A DNA stretch of 64,000 nt. It comes from Cytophagales bacterium. Its GTDB lineage: Bacteria; Bacteroidota; Bacteroidia; Cytophagales; 172606-1. A program made the position numbers and the translations under genes. Shown one piece after another: positions 16,725-25,187 of the stretch. Where the stretch lies: positions 721,297 through 785,296 of the forward strand of contig JAUJMU010000001.1 in NCBI GenBank assembly GCA_030446715.1. Reading direction: 5' to 3'. The notes below the pieces were generated by a model. The model was not told the DNA's origin, made no database searches, and saw only the letters and a program-made list of their open reading frames with translations. Each line of letters starts with the position of its first letter. Position 1 is the stretch's first letter.

Positions 16725-18191
16725 TTGATCAGTCTTTTTCGAAATGGTTCGCCCCTCCGGATTTTAAGTGTACTGGCATTTTTGCTGGCACTCCGGCTGC
16801 CCGCCTTGCTGGAGGGAATCCCGGCGCTGTCGCCGGAGCTGAAATGGATGCTGGTGGGCGAACGCATGGATCAGGGATACATGCTCTACACGAGTATCTG
16901 GGACAATACCGCGCCTCTGGCGGCGGGAGTGTACTGGCTGATCGACTGGCTCTTTGGACGCAACAGCCAGGTGTACCAGATCATTGCCCTGCTGCTGGTA
17001 ATGGGCCAGGCGGCTTATTTCAACGTATCGGCCCAGCGGCGGCAGCTTTTTTCGGAGAAAACCAGCGTACCCGGCCTGCTGTACGTAGTGTGCATGAGCC
17101 TGTTTTTCGACTTCTTTACCCTGTCGCCGGTGCTGATGGGCACTACTTTCCTGCTGTTTGCCATTGATTCGGCCTTTGCCCACCTGAGCCGCGACAATGA
17201 TACCGACGAAGCCTTTGCCATCGGTTTTTACATTGGCATGGCCACTTTGTTTTACCTGCCGCTGGCGTGGTTTGCCGGACTCATGTTCGTGGCGCTGCTG
17301 CTGCTGTCGGCGGTCCGGTTCCGGAAGTTTTTCCTGCTGCTGTTCGGCTTTGGTTTTCCGACCGGCATTGCCTGGTTGTTGTTTTACCTGCTCAACGGTC
17401 AGCGGGCACTGTATTTCAACTGGATCAACGCTACGTTCAGCCTCGGTACGCAATACTACGCAACGCTGGGCGGCTATATCCTGATTCTGCTGCCTTTTGC
17501 CGCGCTGCTGGTGGTGGCCAGCTGGCGGTTGTTCAGCGGCGAAGCCCGCTTTATCAATTACCAGATCCGGTGCCAGCAGCTGATGGTGCTCTGGGTAATC
17601 ACGGCGGCGGTTTCCCTGCTCTTTGTAAATGATCTGACGCCCAGCCAGTTTATCGTGCTTGTGCCGGCGGTGGTCTTCTTCGGCACTCATTACTTTCTGC
17701 TGCTGCGGCTGCGCTGGCTGAGCGAGGTGATCTTTACCGGCTTTCTGGCCCTTGTGCTGATGATCAGCTACGGCGGCATGTACCAGACGCCCCTTTTCCA
17801 GTCCATGGTGCATTATCAGGACCTGGTGGTGCGCGAAAATACGGCCAGAGATCATATTCAGCAGCAAAAGCTCCTGATCCTTGGCGACGAAATTACTGAA
17901 TACCAGAACAACACGCCTGCCACGCCTTATCTCAACTGGACCCTGGCAAGGCGGCATTTCGACGACCTTGACAACTTTGTCAGTGTGACCCGCCTGTACG
18001 AAAACTTCCGCCGCGACCCGCCGGAAGTGATTATCGACAAGCGTGATATAGTGCCCAAACTGTTTGCCCGGATTCCCGCATTGGGCAATGCTTACCGGCA
18101 GCAGGGAAATACCAGTATTTACGTACGCCGCGGAAGCGGCAGCAACCGGCAGGTCGCTGCCGGAAATAAGGAAGAAAACGTAGAGGAGTAA
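16725..18191 (+). CDS. Polytopic membrane protein, DUF6427-like
   Basis: A 488-aa protein with roughly ten hydrophobic helices and a soluble C-terminal region of about 110 residues. The N-terminus MISLFRNGSPLRILSVLAFLLALRLP and the loop WMLVGERMDQGYMLYTSIWDNTAPLAAGVYWLIDWLFG resemble Bacteroidota membrane proteins annotated DUF6427, an assignment by recollection of pattern. The start codon is TTG at 16725, because no ATG lies before the first helix. The C-terminus is hydrophilic (IPALGNAYRQQGNTSIYVRRGSGSN). Function unknown; it converges on rpiB across a shared terminator. Confidence 0.65.
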   Translation: MISLFRNGSPLRILSVLAFLLALRLPALLEGIPALSPELKWMLVGERMDQGYMLYTSIWDNTAPLAAGVYWLIDWLFGRNSQVYQIIALLLVMGQAAYFNVSAQRRQLFSEKTSVPGLLYVVCMSLFFDFFTLSPVLMGTTFLLFAIDSAFAHLSRDNDTDEAFAIGFYIGMATLFYLPLAWFAGLMFVALLLLSAVRFRKFFLLLFGFGFPTGIAWLLFYLLNGQRALYFNWINATFSLGTQYYATLGGYILILLPFAALLVVASWRLFSGEARFINYQIRCQQLMVLWVITAAVSLLFVNDLTPSQFIVLVPAVVFFGTHYFLLLRLRWLSEVIFTGFLALVLMISYGGMYQTPLFQSMVHYQDLVVRENTARDHIQQQKLLILGDEITEYQNNTPATPYLNWTLARRHFDDLDNFVSVTRLYENFRRDPPEVIIDKRDIVPKLFARIPALGNAYRQQGNTSIYVRRGSGSNRQVAAGNKEENVEE

Positions 18192-18193
18192 AA

Positions 18194-18245
18194 AAAGGGC
18201 TGGCGCAGCAGGTAAATAATACCGTACCCATTGCGCCAGCCCTTT
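18194..18245. terminator. Bidirectional terminator between the membrane protein gene and rpiB
   Basis: A 14-bp perfect stem (AAAGGGCTGGCGCA / TGCGCCAGCCCTTT) with a 24-nt loop. It starts 3 bp after the plus-strand stop and ends 11 bp before the minus-strand stop. Confidence 0.85.
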
Positions 18246-18256
18246 ATGTTATGTCA

Positions 18257-18688
18257 TCAGCAGGCGATTTTCTTCACCCGCGTTTGGTGCCGGCCGCCTT
18301 CAAAGGGAGTAGCCAGAAAAGTAGTCAGACATTCTTTAGCCAGCTCCAGTGGGATAAACCGCGCCGGCAGGCAAATCACATTGGCGTTGTTGTGACTACG
18401 CGCCAGGGCCGCCAGTTCGGTGTTCCAGCACAGCGCTGCCCGCACCCCGGCGTGTTTGTTGGCCGTGATGGCAACGCCGTTACCACTCCCGCAGATCAGA
18501 ATGCCAAAATCAAAGGCACCCGATTCGACGGCACCCGCCAATGGGTGGGTAAAATCAGGGTAATCCACGGAAGCGTCGCTGAACGGGCCGAAGTCTTTGT
18601 ACTGAACTCCCTGTGATTGGAGCAGTGCGATTATTTCTTTCTTGTAAGAGAAGCCGGCGTGGTCGCCGCCAAGTGCAACTGTAGGCAT
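18257..18688 (-). CDS. rpiB: Ribose 5-phosphate isomerase B
   Basis: Interconverts ribose 5-phosphate and ribulose 5-phosphate in the pentose phosphate pathway. The 143-aa product begins MPTVALGGDHAGFSYK, contains ICGSGNGVAITANKH with the catalytic Cys66 and the anion-binding loop, and has GVRAALCWNTELAALARSHN and NANVICLPARFI. The frame is open to 18895, but the ATG at 18688 matches the family N-terminus exactly and the upstream part has no similarity to it. Confidence 0.95.
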   Translation of the reverse strand: MPTVALGGDHAGFSYKKEIIALLQSQGVQYKDFGPFSDASVDYPDFTHPLAGAVESGAFDFGILICGSGNGVAITANKHAGVRAALCWNTELAALARSHNNANVICLPARFIPLELAKECLTTFLATPFEGGRHQTRVKKIAC

Positions 18689-18888
18689 GAGGAGTGGAAA
18701 TTTTGAATGGTCAATGTTGAATTCTGAATGAAAATACGGGACGGGCGGAGCGGGGTGAAAAGTTTTTCGGTCCGTAAATCCAATGCTTACCCGTCCGGCC
18801 CGGCAAAGATAACCGGTAACGGGCATTTTTAGTCCCAAGGCTTCCCATATGCCGGAAAAAAGGCAGATTTGCGGCTTAACCCACCGGT

Positions 18889-20236
18889 ATGCCACTTCAT
18901 CCCCTTTACGCCATTTCTCCCATTGATGGCCGTTACCACCGCCAGACCACCTGCCTGCAGCCCTATTTTTCCGAAGCCGGCCTGATCCGCTACCGGGTGC
19001 GGGTAGAAATCGAATACCTGATTGCCCTGTGCGAGTTGCCCCTGCCGCAGCTGAAAGACTTCCCTAAAGAGAACTACCGGATTGCGGGAAATCTACGGGC
19101 ATTTTGGCGAGGCCGGGGCGCAGGCGGTAAAGGAGATCGAGCAGACGACCAACCACGACGTAAAAGCGGTAGAGTACTTCATCAAGTCAAAAATGGATGC
19201 CATGGGCCTTGAGGCTTTCGGTGAATTCATTCACTTCGGCCTTACCTCGCAGGACGTCAACAACACTGCCATTCCGCTGTTGCTGAAAGAGTGCATGCAG
19301 ACCCAGATCCGGCCGGTGCTGGAGCAGACGGTCCGGCGGCTCGGCGAACTGGCTACCCAGTGGGAGGGAATACCCATGCTGGCCCGTACGCACGGGCAGC
19401 CTGCTTCTCCCACGCGGCTGGGCAAGGAAATACAGGTATTCGTGGAGCGGCTGGAGCGGCAACTGGAATGGCTGGACGCCGTGCCGTTTGCGGCCAAGTT
19501 TGGCGGCGCTACCGGCAACTTCAATGCCCATCACGTGGCGTATCCGCAGGTAGATTGGGTAGCTTTCGGCAATAGGTTTGTAAACGAAATCCTCGGCCTC
19601 AACCGCAGCCAGTTTACGACCCAGATCGAACACTACGACCAGCTGGCCGCCTTCTGCGACGCCCTCAAGCGCATCCATACGATTCTGCTTGACCTGAGCC
19701 GCGACCTCTGGCAGTACGTTTCACTTAACTACTTCAAGCAGAAAATAAAAGAGGGAGAAATCGGCTCTTCGGCTATGCCCCACAAGGTAAACCCGATTGA
19801 TTTTGAGAATTCCGAAGGAAATCTGGGTATTGCCAACGCCCTGCTGGAATTTCTGGCGGCTAAATTACCCGTTTCGCGCCTGCAGCGTGACCTCACCGAC
19901 TCCACGGTGCTGCGCAACCTCGGTGTGCCGCTGGCCCACGCCCTGATTGCGTACCAGTCGCTGCTCAGGGGGCTCGGCAAACTCGAACTCAACCCTGCGG
20001 CGCTGGAAGCCGACCTTGAAGAAAACTGGGCCGTGGTCGCTGAAGGCATCCAGACAATCCTGCGGCGCGAAGGTTTCCCCAGGCCCTACGAAGCCCTGAA
20101 GGACCTTACCCGCAAAAACGAAAAGATCACCGCCTCTGCCATCCGGACCTTCATCGAAGGCTTAGCGGTTTCCGAAGCAGTAAAAGCGGAGTTGAGGAAC
20201 ATTACGCCGTTTAATTATACGGGGGTGGGGCAGTAG
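18889..20236 (+). pseudogene. purB: Adenylosuccinate lyase, interrupted by a one-base frameshift
   Basis: PurB performs two steps of purine synthesis: SAICAR to AICAR and adenylosuccinate to AMP. The start (PLYAISPIDGRYHRQT) and the long C-terminal part (KEIEQTTNHDVKAVEYFIK, THGQPASPTRLGKE, GSSAMPHKVNPIDFENSEGN) are typical. That last signature carries the catalytic serine of the superfamily. The two parts are in different frames, switching near 19080-19084. Removing one base gives a 448-residue protein, the normal length for this order. Because the pathway is seldom dispensable, a sequencing or assembly error is the simplest explanation. If real, the 3' part from 19082 lacks the N-terminal domain and would be inactive. 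Confidence 0.92.
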
Positions 20237-20270
20237 GGCAGTAGGGAGCGTTGCCTTATTTTTGAATTTG

Positions 20271-20401
20271 CCCCGGCGCAGGCATCAGCCTGTGCCTTTT
20301 TCCTTCTGCTCTCTGGCTTTACGGGCGGCCAGCAGGAGTCAGACATATAGCAAAAAAGCTTGAGGCTGCAAAGGTACAGGCTGATGCCTGCGTCTGCGGG
20401 G
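20271..20401. repeat. REPIN-like inverted pair of REP-type palindromic repeats
   Basis: Two copies of a roughly 30-36-bp element with core CAGGCATCAGCCTG face each other, at 20271-20300 and 20365-20401. The second read on the opposite strand matches the first at all but a few positions. Such head-to-head doublets are the structure called REPIN. A third copy is at 21241-21276. No RAYT transposase gene is in the window. Confidence 0.7.
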
Positions 20402-20481
20402 AAAGAAAACCACGACCACAGGATGCAGGTAGCTCCGCTCAACTTTTTTGGTAACTTCGAAAACCACATTTCAGGATTACT

Positions 20482-21210
20482 ATGAAAACTGTACTGATTA
20501 TTACAAGCTTTTTTCTGGTAACATTCACCCCACTGCGCCAGCCTCTCCGGATTGACTTGGTGCCAATCGGAGAAGTATCGGTGGAGGACCTTAAAATAAT
20601 CAAGCAAAGTATTGAGGGCTACTACCGGGCGGAAGTGACGATACGGGAGCCGGTAAAGGTTCAGGAAGATTTCAGGGTCAATACACCGAACCAATCCACA
20701 CGCGTTACAGGTGGGAAAACTTGGATAGTGCAGGATTCTGCTGTGTTGCAGGCTGAAAAGCTAACTAGTTATTTGAATACCATCAGGGAAGAAAGCTTCG
20801 ATAAAACTATCGGAGTAACCGGGCAAGGAATCCGGATCGGTCAGGAGAGGTGGACCATCCGGGGTGTTGTGCCTCCCGACCCGGAGCGGAATTGCGCTGT
20901 CGTTTCTACCTATCTGGTGAAGCGGCAGAGTAGTTCTGCTCAGCAATATGTTTTCCGGCTTGGTAAAGTTGCGATGCACGAACTGGGTCACACATTAGGT
21001 TTAGAACATTGCAGCGGCGGAAAAAGCAAAAGCACAGGTGAGGCTCCGCCTGTGCTTCTTCCTGACTTTTCTGCGGAAAAAGGTCCGGAAGCGAAAGGTG
21101 ATCCTGAATGTTTTATGCTCCGGAGTACACCGGATGGTGAAGCTTTTTACCAAACTTCCAACCGGTTATGCCGTCAGTGTCAGAGTGGAGTACAGGACTA
21201 CCTGAAGTGA
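20482..21210 (+). CDS. Archaemetzincin-like M54 zinc protease with an internal insertion
   Basis: A 242-aa secreted or membrane-anchored protein with an N-terminal hydrophobic segment (TVLIITSFFLVTFTPL). The zinc site HELGHTLGLEHC at 166-177 matches the archaemetzincin pattern HExxHxxGLxHC. The following cysteines of the structural zinc site are present as ECFML (Cys210) and LCRQC (Cys230, Cys233). Archaemetzincins usually have only a few residues between HC and CxM. Here about 30 residues (178-207) intervene, rich in Lys, Ser and Pro. The DNA of that insertion contains a hairpin related to the neighbouring REP repeats. The gene is flanked by such repeats on both sides. Confidence 0.82.
   Translation: MKTVLIITSFFLVTFTPLRQPLRIDLVPIGEVSVEDLKIIKQSIEGYYRAEVTIREPVKVQEDFRVNTPNQSTRVTGGKTWIVQDSAVLQAEKLTSYLNTIREESFDKTIGVTGQGIRIGQERWTIRGVVPPDPERNCAVVSTYLVKRQSSSAQQYVFRLGKVAMHELGHTLGLEHCSGGKSKSTGEAPPVLLPDFSAEKGPEAKGDPECFMLRSTPDGEAFYQTSNRLCRQCQSGVQDYLK
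21030..21057. repeat. Hairpin repeat inside the archaemetzincin coding region
   Basis: Perfect 9-bp arms AAGCACAGG / CCTGTGCTT around a 10-nt loop, in frame within the gene. The CACAGG...CCTG core resembles the REP copies at 20365-20401 and 21241-21276. Confidence 0.6.
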
Positions 21211-21240
21211 CAGGTAGAGTGAAAATTACTTGTGGCAGCA

Positions 21241-21276
21241 GCTGCAAAGGCACAGGCGGATGCCTGCGCCAGCGGG
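21241..21276. repeat. REP-type repeat, third copy
   Basis: Thirty-two of 36 bases match the copy at 20365-20400 in the same orientation, starting GCTGCAAAGG and with the core CAGGCGGATGCCTG. It lies just after the archaemetzincin stop. Confidence 0.75.
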
Positions 21277-21357
21277 ACAGGACGGGACTTATAGCACAAA
21301 TGGTTCCACACGCACAAAAGCTCATAAAAAGCACAAAAGTTTCAAATTGGCACGTCT

Positions 21358-21393
21358 GCCCGCCTTGCCACAAATGCAATGTTGGCTGAATTT
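21358..21393 (-). repeat. Flanking repeat of the PIN module, left copy
   Basis: Read on the minus strand this contains TTCAGCCAAC followed by TTGTGGCAAGGCGGGC. An inverted, related copy is at 22009-22046, so the decayed toxin-antitoxin module is bracketed by the pair. Confidence 0.55.
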
Positions 21394-21394
21394 G

Positions 21395-21769
21395 TTATTC
21401 TTTCGGTGCAAAGTTGTCCCAATACTCTCTCGGTGTCAGAATTCCCGTGTATTCAACTTACCGCTGCCAACTCCAAAAATTTGTTGTCACTTGTATCTGT
21501 CAAAACCTCAATTTTTATGTCGGTTTTGTAGAAAGTTGAAATCTCACGCAATTTATTCAATACTACTTCTGCTCTTTCTTGTCTTGAAGCTGGCAAATTT
21601 ACTGAACTTATCTCTGCTTAGCACTTCCACATACTCCGCAAAAATCTCGTCCGAAAGACAAGTTTCCACTTTTCGGGTTAGCACCAGGTTATATAGAACT
21701 CTGGTTGGAATGGAACTTGAAATGAGAGCCGAAACGATGACGTTTGTGTCAAGAATTATATTTTTGCAT
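21395..21769 (-). pseudogene. PIN-domain (VapC-like) toxin, decayed
   Basis: No single frame is open, but consecutive frames together give a recognisable PIN toxin. IILDTNVIVSALISSS (first catalytic Asp) and FAEYVEVLSRDKFSKFASFKTR are in one frame. AEVVLNKLREI through TDTSDNKFLELAAVS is in the next. YTGILTPREYWDNFAPKE, the usual C-terminal end, is in a third. The first frame change lies near 21564. Between the last two pieces about 20-25 codons, which normally hold the later acidic residues, are missing. The ATG at 21769, inside the antitoxin's end, is also out of frame. At least three lesions make an inactive gene the best reading. Confidence 0.8.
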
Positions 21770-21977
21770 CTCTGACTGCTTTTATTTCAGCATTGATTTC
21801 GTCCAGAGTCATTTTTGAAAGGCCTGCTTGTTCTGCAATTTCATTACATTCCAACAAGGCTTTCCGGGCATACTCACGACTTATCAATTCTACCAAGTCG
21901 GTGAATTTGACTTCTTCACTTCCCAAATTGTATTTCTGGAAGTCGGTTTCGCTTATTTTTATCTGTACTGTTCGCAT
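21756..21977 (-). CDS. Antitoxin of the decayed PIN module
   Basis: A 73-aa protein (RTVQIKISETDFQKYNLGSEEVKF at the N-terminus, LSKMTLDEINAEIKAVRDAKI at the end). The strand-then-helices start looks like the ribbon-helix-helix-type antitoxins that pair with COG1569 PIN toxins, and the tail is a typical toxin-binding extension. It is intact. Its stop overlaps the degraded toxin remnant, as in a functional operon. An antitoxin left after loss of its toxin can persist as an orphan. Confidence 0.75.
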   Translation of the reverse strand: MRTVQIKISETDFQKYNLGSEEVKFTDLVELISREYARKALLECNEIAEQAGLSKMTLDEINAEIKAVRDAKI

Positions 21978-22008
21978 ATCTTATTCTGTTTGAATTTTCG
22001 GTTTCTAC

Positions 22009-22046
22009 AATTTCAGCCAACGTCAGGGTATTGCCGAAGGCGGGGC
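22009..22046 (+). repeat. Flanking repeat of the PIN module, right copy
   Basis: Begins AATTTCAGCCAACGTC and ends ATTGCCGAAGGCGGGGC, related in inverted orientation to 21358-21393. Confidence 0.55.
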
Positions 22047-22126
22047 TTTTTAGCACTACCGCTTAATAAAATTACCAATCTTCAATTACTTTTGTCAGCC
22101 TGATAGTATTGTGTCAGCCCCCTACC

Positions 22127-22149
22127 AGGCGTAGTCTCTGACTACGCCT
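22127..22149. repeat. Short perfect palindrome, 10-bp arms
   Basis: AGGCGTAGTC and GACTACGCCT separated by TCT. It stands alone in intergenic DNA without a T-run, so it is more likely a dispersed palindromic repeat than a terminator. Confidence 0.6.
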
Positions 22150-22210
22150 TCCTGGGTGCCGGACTCAGTACGGCTTTTCACCCGGTCAAATCCGCTGATG
22201 CTTTAACTTC

Positions 22211-22732
22211 TCAGAAATTCTCCCTCGCCTCGCTTTTCAGAAACTTGAGGGCGCGGCCGGTAGGATCTATTTCTTCGGTGATGAGGGTTTCGAAGATGCG
22301 TTTGGCAAGGTCCATGCCGCGGCTGTCGGGCGACACCTGTCCGGCGGCGTTGTTGATGATCACCACCACTTCTTCCATGGAGCCCTTCACCTGGTACCAG
22401 GCTTCGTCGCTCATGTACACCTGCTGCGAAAGGTTATGCCCGAACTCCTCGCGGATTTCGGACAGCAGCGCCTGGTGCAGCTCGGCGGCTGAATATTCGC
22501 TGTTGCTGGTCCGGAGGAGCAGGTTGTTGGGCGTGATCCGCTCCAGAAAGAGGCACATGCGTTCGTAGGCCTGCAGCCGCAGCGGCAGGATAATATCGGT
22601 GTGCTTGAGTTTGATGTCCACCAGCCGCTTCTCAAAGTCTTTTTTCAGAAAGACATTTACCGTCAGGTACATCGCATACAGCACAAGGGCAGCCGGTAAA
22701 AGGACTTTAATAAGATCGGGTAGTACTTCCAT
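22211..22732 (-). CDS. DUF7935-like membrane-anchored protein
   Basis: A 173-aa protein with one N-terminal membrane helix (PDLIKVLLPAALVLYAMYLTVNVFL) followed by a helical cytoplasmic domain (KDFEKRLVDIKLKHTDIILPLRLQAYERMCLFLERI). The conserved-looking LRLQAYERM and HNLSQQVYMSDEAWYQVK fit a small Bacteroidota family sometimes called DUF7935. ATG 22732 begins right before the membrane helix; the longer frame to 22780 adds an unlikely leader. Function unknown. Confidence 0.7.
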   Translation of the reverse strand: MEVLPDLIKVLLPAALVLYAMYLTVNVFLKKDFEKRLVDIKLKHTDIILPLRLQAYERMCLFLERITPNNLLLRTSNSEYSAAELHQALLSEIREEFGHNLSQQVYMSDEAWYQVKGSMEEVVVIINNAAGQVSPDSRGMDLAKRIFETLITEEIDPTGRALKFLKSEARENF

Positions 22733-22851
22733 ACTGAATCGGTCGGGCAATGAATTTATTGGGAGGAATGCTTGTTCCAAAGCTAATTAAAATTCGGGCA
22801 CTCCTTAAAATAGCTTAAACTTACAGATTCCCGAAAAGGCGCCTCTCTTTT

Positions 22852-23178
22852 ATGATTATCAAGAAGGATACGCAATGCCCGGTCGTTATTACACCGGCAG
22901 CCCTCTCCCATATCCGGCAGATCATTTACCAGAAAACCATCTCCACCGACACGTACGGTCTCCGCATCGGCAAGAGAGGCGGCGGCTGTGCCGGATCGTC
23001 TTTTCTGCTCGGCTTCGACACGCCTAAATCTGCCGACCAAAGGTACCAGGTGGAGGAAATTCCGGTTTTTATCGAAAAGAAGCACCTGATGTACGTATTG
23101 GGCCTCGAACTGGATTACCAGGAAGGAGAGGAGAGCGGCTTTGTGTTCAACAATAAAGAGGCTGAGCGGCAAGTCTGA
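22852..23178 (+). CDS. HesB/IscA-like A-type Fe-S protein lacking the C-terminal Cys pair
   Basis: A 108-aa protein of the A-type iron-sulfur carrier fold. VVITPAALSHIRQIIYQK opens the domain, LRIGKRGGGCAGSSFLLGFD contains the first conserved Cys48, and GFVFNN closes the core. Typical IscA/HesB/ErpA proteins end with a CGCG motif that provides two more cysteine ligands; here GFVFNNKEAERQV ends without it. It may bind a cluster differently, or have a non-carrier role. This variant is familiar in Cytophagales. Confidence 0.8.
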   Translation: MIIKKDTQCPVVITPAALSHIRQIIYQKTISTDTYGLRIGKRGGGCAGSSFLLGFDTPKSADQRYQVEEIPVFIEKKHLMYVLGLELDYQEGEESGFVFNNKEAERQV

Positions 23179-23285
23179 TCCACGCTTTGGATTTGAAAAT
23201 GGGCCCTTAAAAAATTAAAGGCACTGCGGGTACATCTTCTCTTCCCGTTGCGTGTAATAAGACGCTTACCAAATATGCATCCAAA

Positions 23286-23855
23286 ATGAATGAAATAGAA
23301 GAAGCCATTGAGCAGGTACTTGGCAAGGGTGGCTCAGACCTTGGGTTAGGACAGATACTGATCAGAGCGGTGATCATTTACCTGGTGGCACTGATAATTA
23401 TCCGGCTCGGAAAGAAGCGGTTGCTGGGACGCAGTTCCGTGTTTGATGTCATACTGGGCGTGATCATCGGTTCGATGTTCAGCCGGACCATCCACAGCGA
23501 TGTGCCCTTTCTGGGCAGCATACTGGCTACCACGGTACTGGTGCTGCTGCACGGAATCTTTTCTTCGCTGGCGTTCAGGATAAAGAGCTTCGGCCCCCTG
23601 GTGAAAGGACACGCCGGGGAACTGGTAATGGACGGCGAAATCAAGTGGGATGCCATGCGCAAACATGACATGAGTCAAAAGGATCTGGAGGAAGCTATGC
23701 GGCTACAGATCAACTCGATGGACCTGTCGGCAGTAGAGTCAGCCACACTGGAACGCAACGGCAATATCAGTTTTATCACCAAAAGCAGGGAGCCCCGCAT
23801 TATTGAGATCGAAGTAAAGGAAGGTGTACAGCGGATACGGCTCGAAATCAGTTAA
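23286..23855 (+). CDS. DUF421 (YetF-like) membrane protein
   Basis: A 189-aa protein with about three membrane helices in residues 20-100 and a C-terminal soluble YetF-type domain. KKRLLGRSSVFDVILGVIIGSMFSRTI is the hallmark segment around helix 2, and the soluble part contains LVKGHAGELVMDGEIKWDAMRKHDMSQKDLEEAMR. Proteins of this family are poorly characterised and have been linked to spore or stress physiology in Bacillus. The MFS gene follows 25 bp later, so they may share a transcript. Confidence 0.88.
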   Translation: MNEIEEAIEQVLGKGGSDLGLGQILIRAVIIYLVALIIIRLGKKRLLGRSSVFDVILGVIIGSMFSRTIHSDVPFLGSILATTVLVLLHGIFSSLAFRIKSFGPLVKGHAGELVMDGEIKWDAMRKHDMSQKDLEEAMRLQINSMDLSAVESATLERNGNISFITKSREPRIIEIEVKEGVQRIRLEIS

Positions 23856-23880
23856 GCAGCCACCGCATAGCATTAAACCA

Positions 23881-25116
23881 ATGAACCATCTGCAATCCAC
23901 TTTAGAAAATTCTGCCATACAGCTGACCCCGTCCCGGGAACGGCTGCTGCTGCTCACGCTGGGCGTGATCCAGTTTACCCACGTGATGGATTTTGTGGTC
24001 ATGATGCCGCTGGGCGACCAGCTCCGGAAGGCCTTCTCCATCAATGCCCCGCAATTCGGGTTGCTGGTATCGGCCTACACGTTCAGTGCGGGTATCTGCG
24101 GCTTTCTCGGGTCTTTTTTCATTGACCGCTTCGACCGCAAAAACGCGTTGCTCACGCTGTACGCCGGGTTTATACTGGGTACTTTCAGCTGCGCCATTGC
24201 CCCTACTTACCCCATTCTGATGACGGCGCGTATTCTCACCGGCGCGTTCGGTGGCATGCTGGGTGCCCTGGTGCTGGTGATCATCGGCGATGCTATTCCG
24301 TTTGAGCGGCGGGGCCGGGCCATGGGAGCCGTGATGTCGGCATTTTCGTTTGCCTCCAGCATCGGGGTGCCGCTGGCCCTGTATATCTCCGATCCGCGGC
24401 GGCTCAACTGGCACGGACCTTTCTTTGTGCTGGCGGGGCTCAGCCTTGTGTTTCTGCTGATAGCTATCCGGGTAATCCCCCGTATCAACGGGCACCTGAA
24501 CGGGGAGCGCAAAGATCCCATGGCGGCCATCAAAACAATTATCCGCAATCCGAGCCAGCAGTGGGCGCTGCTTCTGATGGCCGTGCTGATGCTGTCAGCG
24601 TTTGCGATCATCCCTTACCTTGCCATCTTTGTGGTTTCCAACGTCGGCTTTCAGCAGTCAGAACTCTTTTACGTATATCTCACGGGCGGCACGGTCGGCT
24701 TCTTTGCCTCTCTGCTGGCCGGGCGACTGGCCGACCGGTTTGGCAGTACGCGGGTTTTCACGGTTTCGTGCGTGCTGGCCATTATTCCGATGCTGATCAT
24801 TACCAATCTGGGGGAAACGCCGATTCCGGCTACCCTGCTGGTGTTTGCTTTCTTTTTCATTTTCAACAACGCCCGGATGGTACCGGCCACTACCCTGGTG
24901 ACCTCCAGCGTGGCGCCGCAGACCCGGGCCGGGTTTATGAGTATAAACGCAGCCCTGCGTGACGTTACTGCCGGCTGTGCTTCCTTTATCGGCGGAATGA
25001 TCATTGCCGAAGGGGAAGGCGGCAAAATCCTGCATTTCGGCTGGGTAGGCGCTTTTGCGGCCGTCACTGCGCTGAGCTGTGTGTGGATTGTCCGGAACAT
25101 CAGGCAGATTTCCTGA
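23881..25116 (+). CDS. MFS transporter, DHA1-type efflux carrier
   Basis: A 411-aa protein with about 12 membrane helices. LGVIQFTHVMDFVVMMPLGDQLRKAF in helix 1, FFIDRFDRKNALLTLYAGF between helices 2 and 3, and GDAIPFERRGRAMGAVMSAFS after helix 4 match the AraJ/arabinose-efflux branch of drug:H+ antiporters. The frame is open from 23824, but ATG 23881 is preferred; the earlier start overlaps the DUF421 stop. The substrate is not identifiable. Confidence 0.85.
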   Translation: MNHLQSTLENSAIQLTPSRERLLLLTLGVIQFTHVMDFVVMMPLGDQLRKAFSINAPQFGLLVSAYTFSAGICGFLGSFFIDRFDRKNALLTLYAGFILGTFSCAIAPTYPILMTARILTGAFGGMLGALVLVIIGDAIPFERRGRAMGAVMSAFSFASSIGVPLALYISDPRRLNWHGPFFVLAGLSLVFLLIAIRVIPRINGHLNGERKDPMAAIKTIIRNPSQQWALLLMAVLMLSAFAIIPYLAIFVVSNVGFQQSELFYVYLTGGTVGFFASLLAGRLADRFGSTRVFTVSCVLAIIPMLIITNLGETPIPATLLVFAFFFIFNNARMVPATTLVTSSVAPQTRAGFMSINAALRDVTAGCASFIGGMIIAEGEGGKILHFGWVGAFAAVTALSCVWIVRNIRQIS

Positions 25117-25187
25117 CCCCGTTCAGCAGACCATAAGCCAGACTTGCTTTACTTTGCAATGGATTTCCTTTTTTAGCCTTTAGCCGA

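Noticed and set aside
21230-21775. 181-residue plus-strand frame
   Set aside because: It is antisense to the decayed PIN toxin, whose catalytic motifs are visible on the minus strand.
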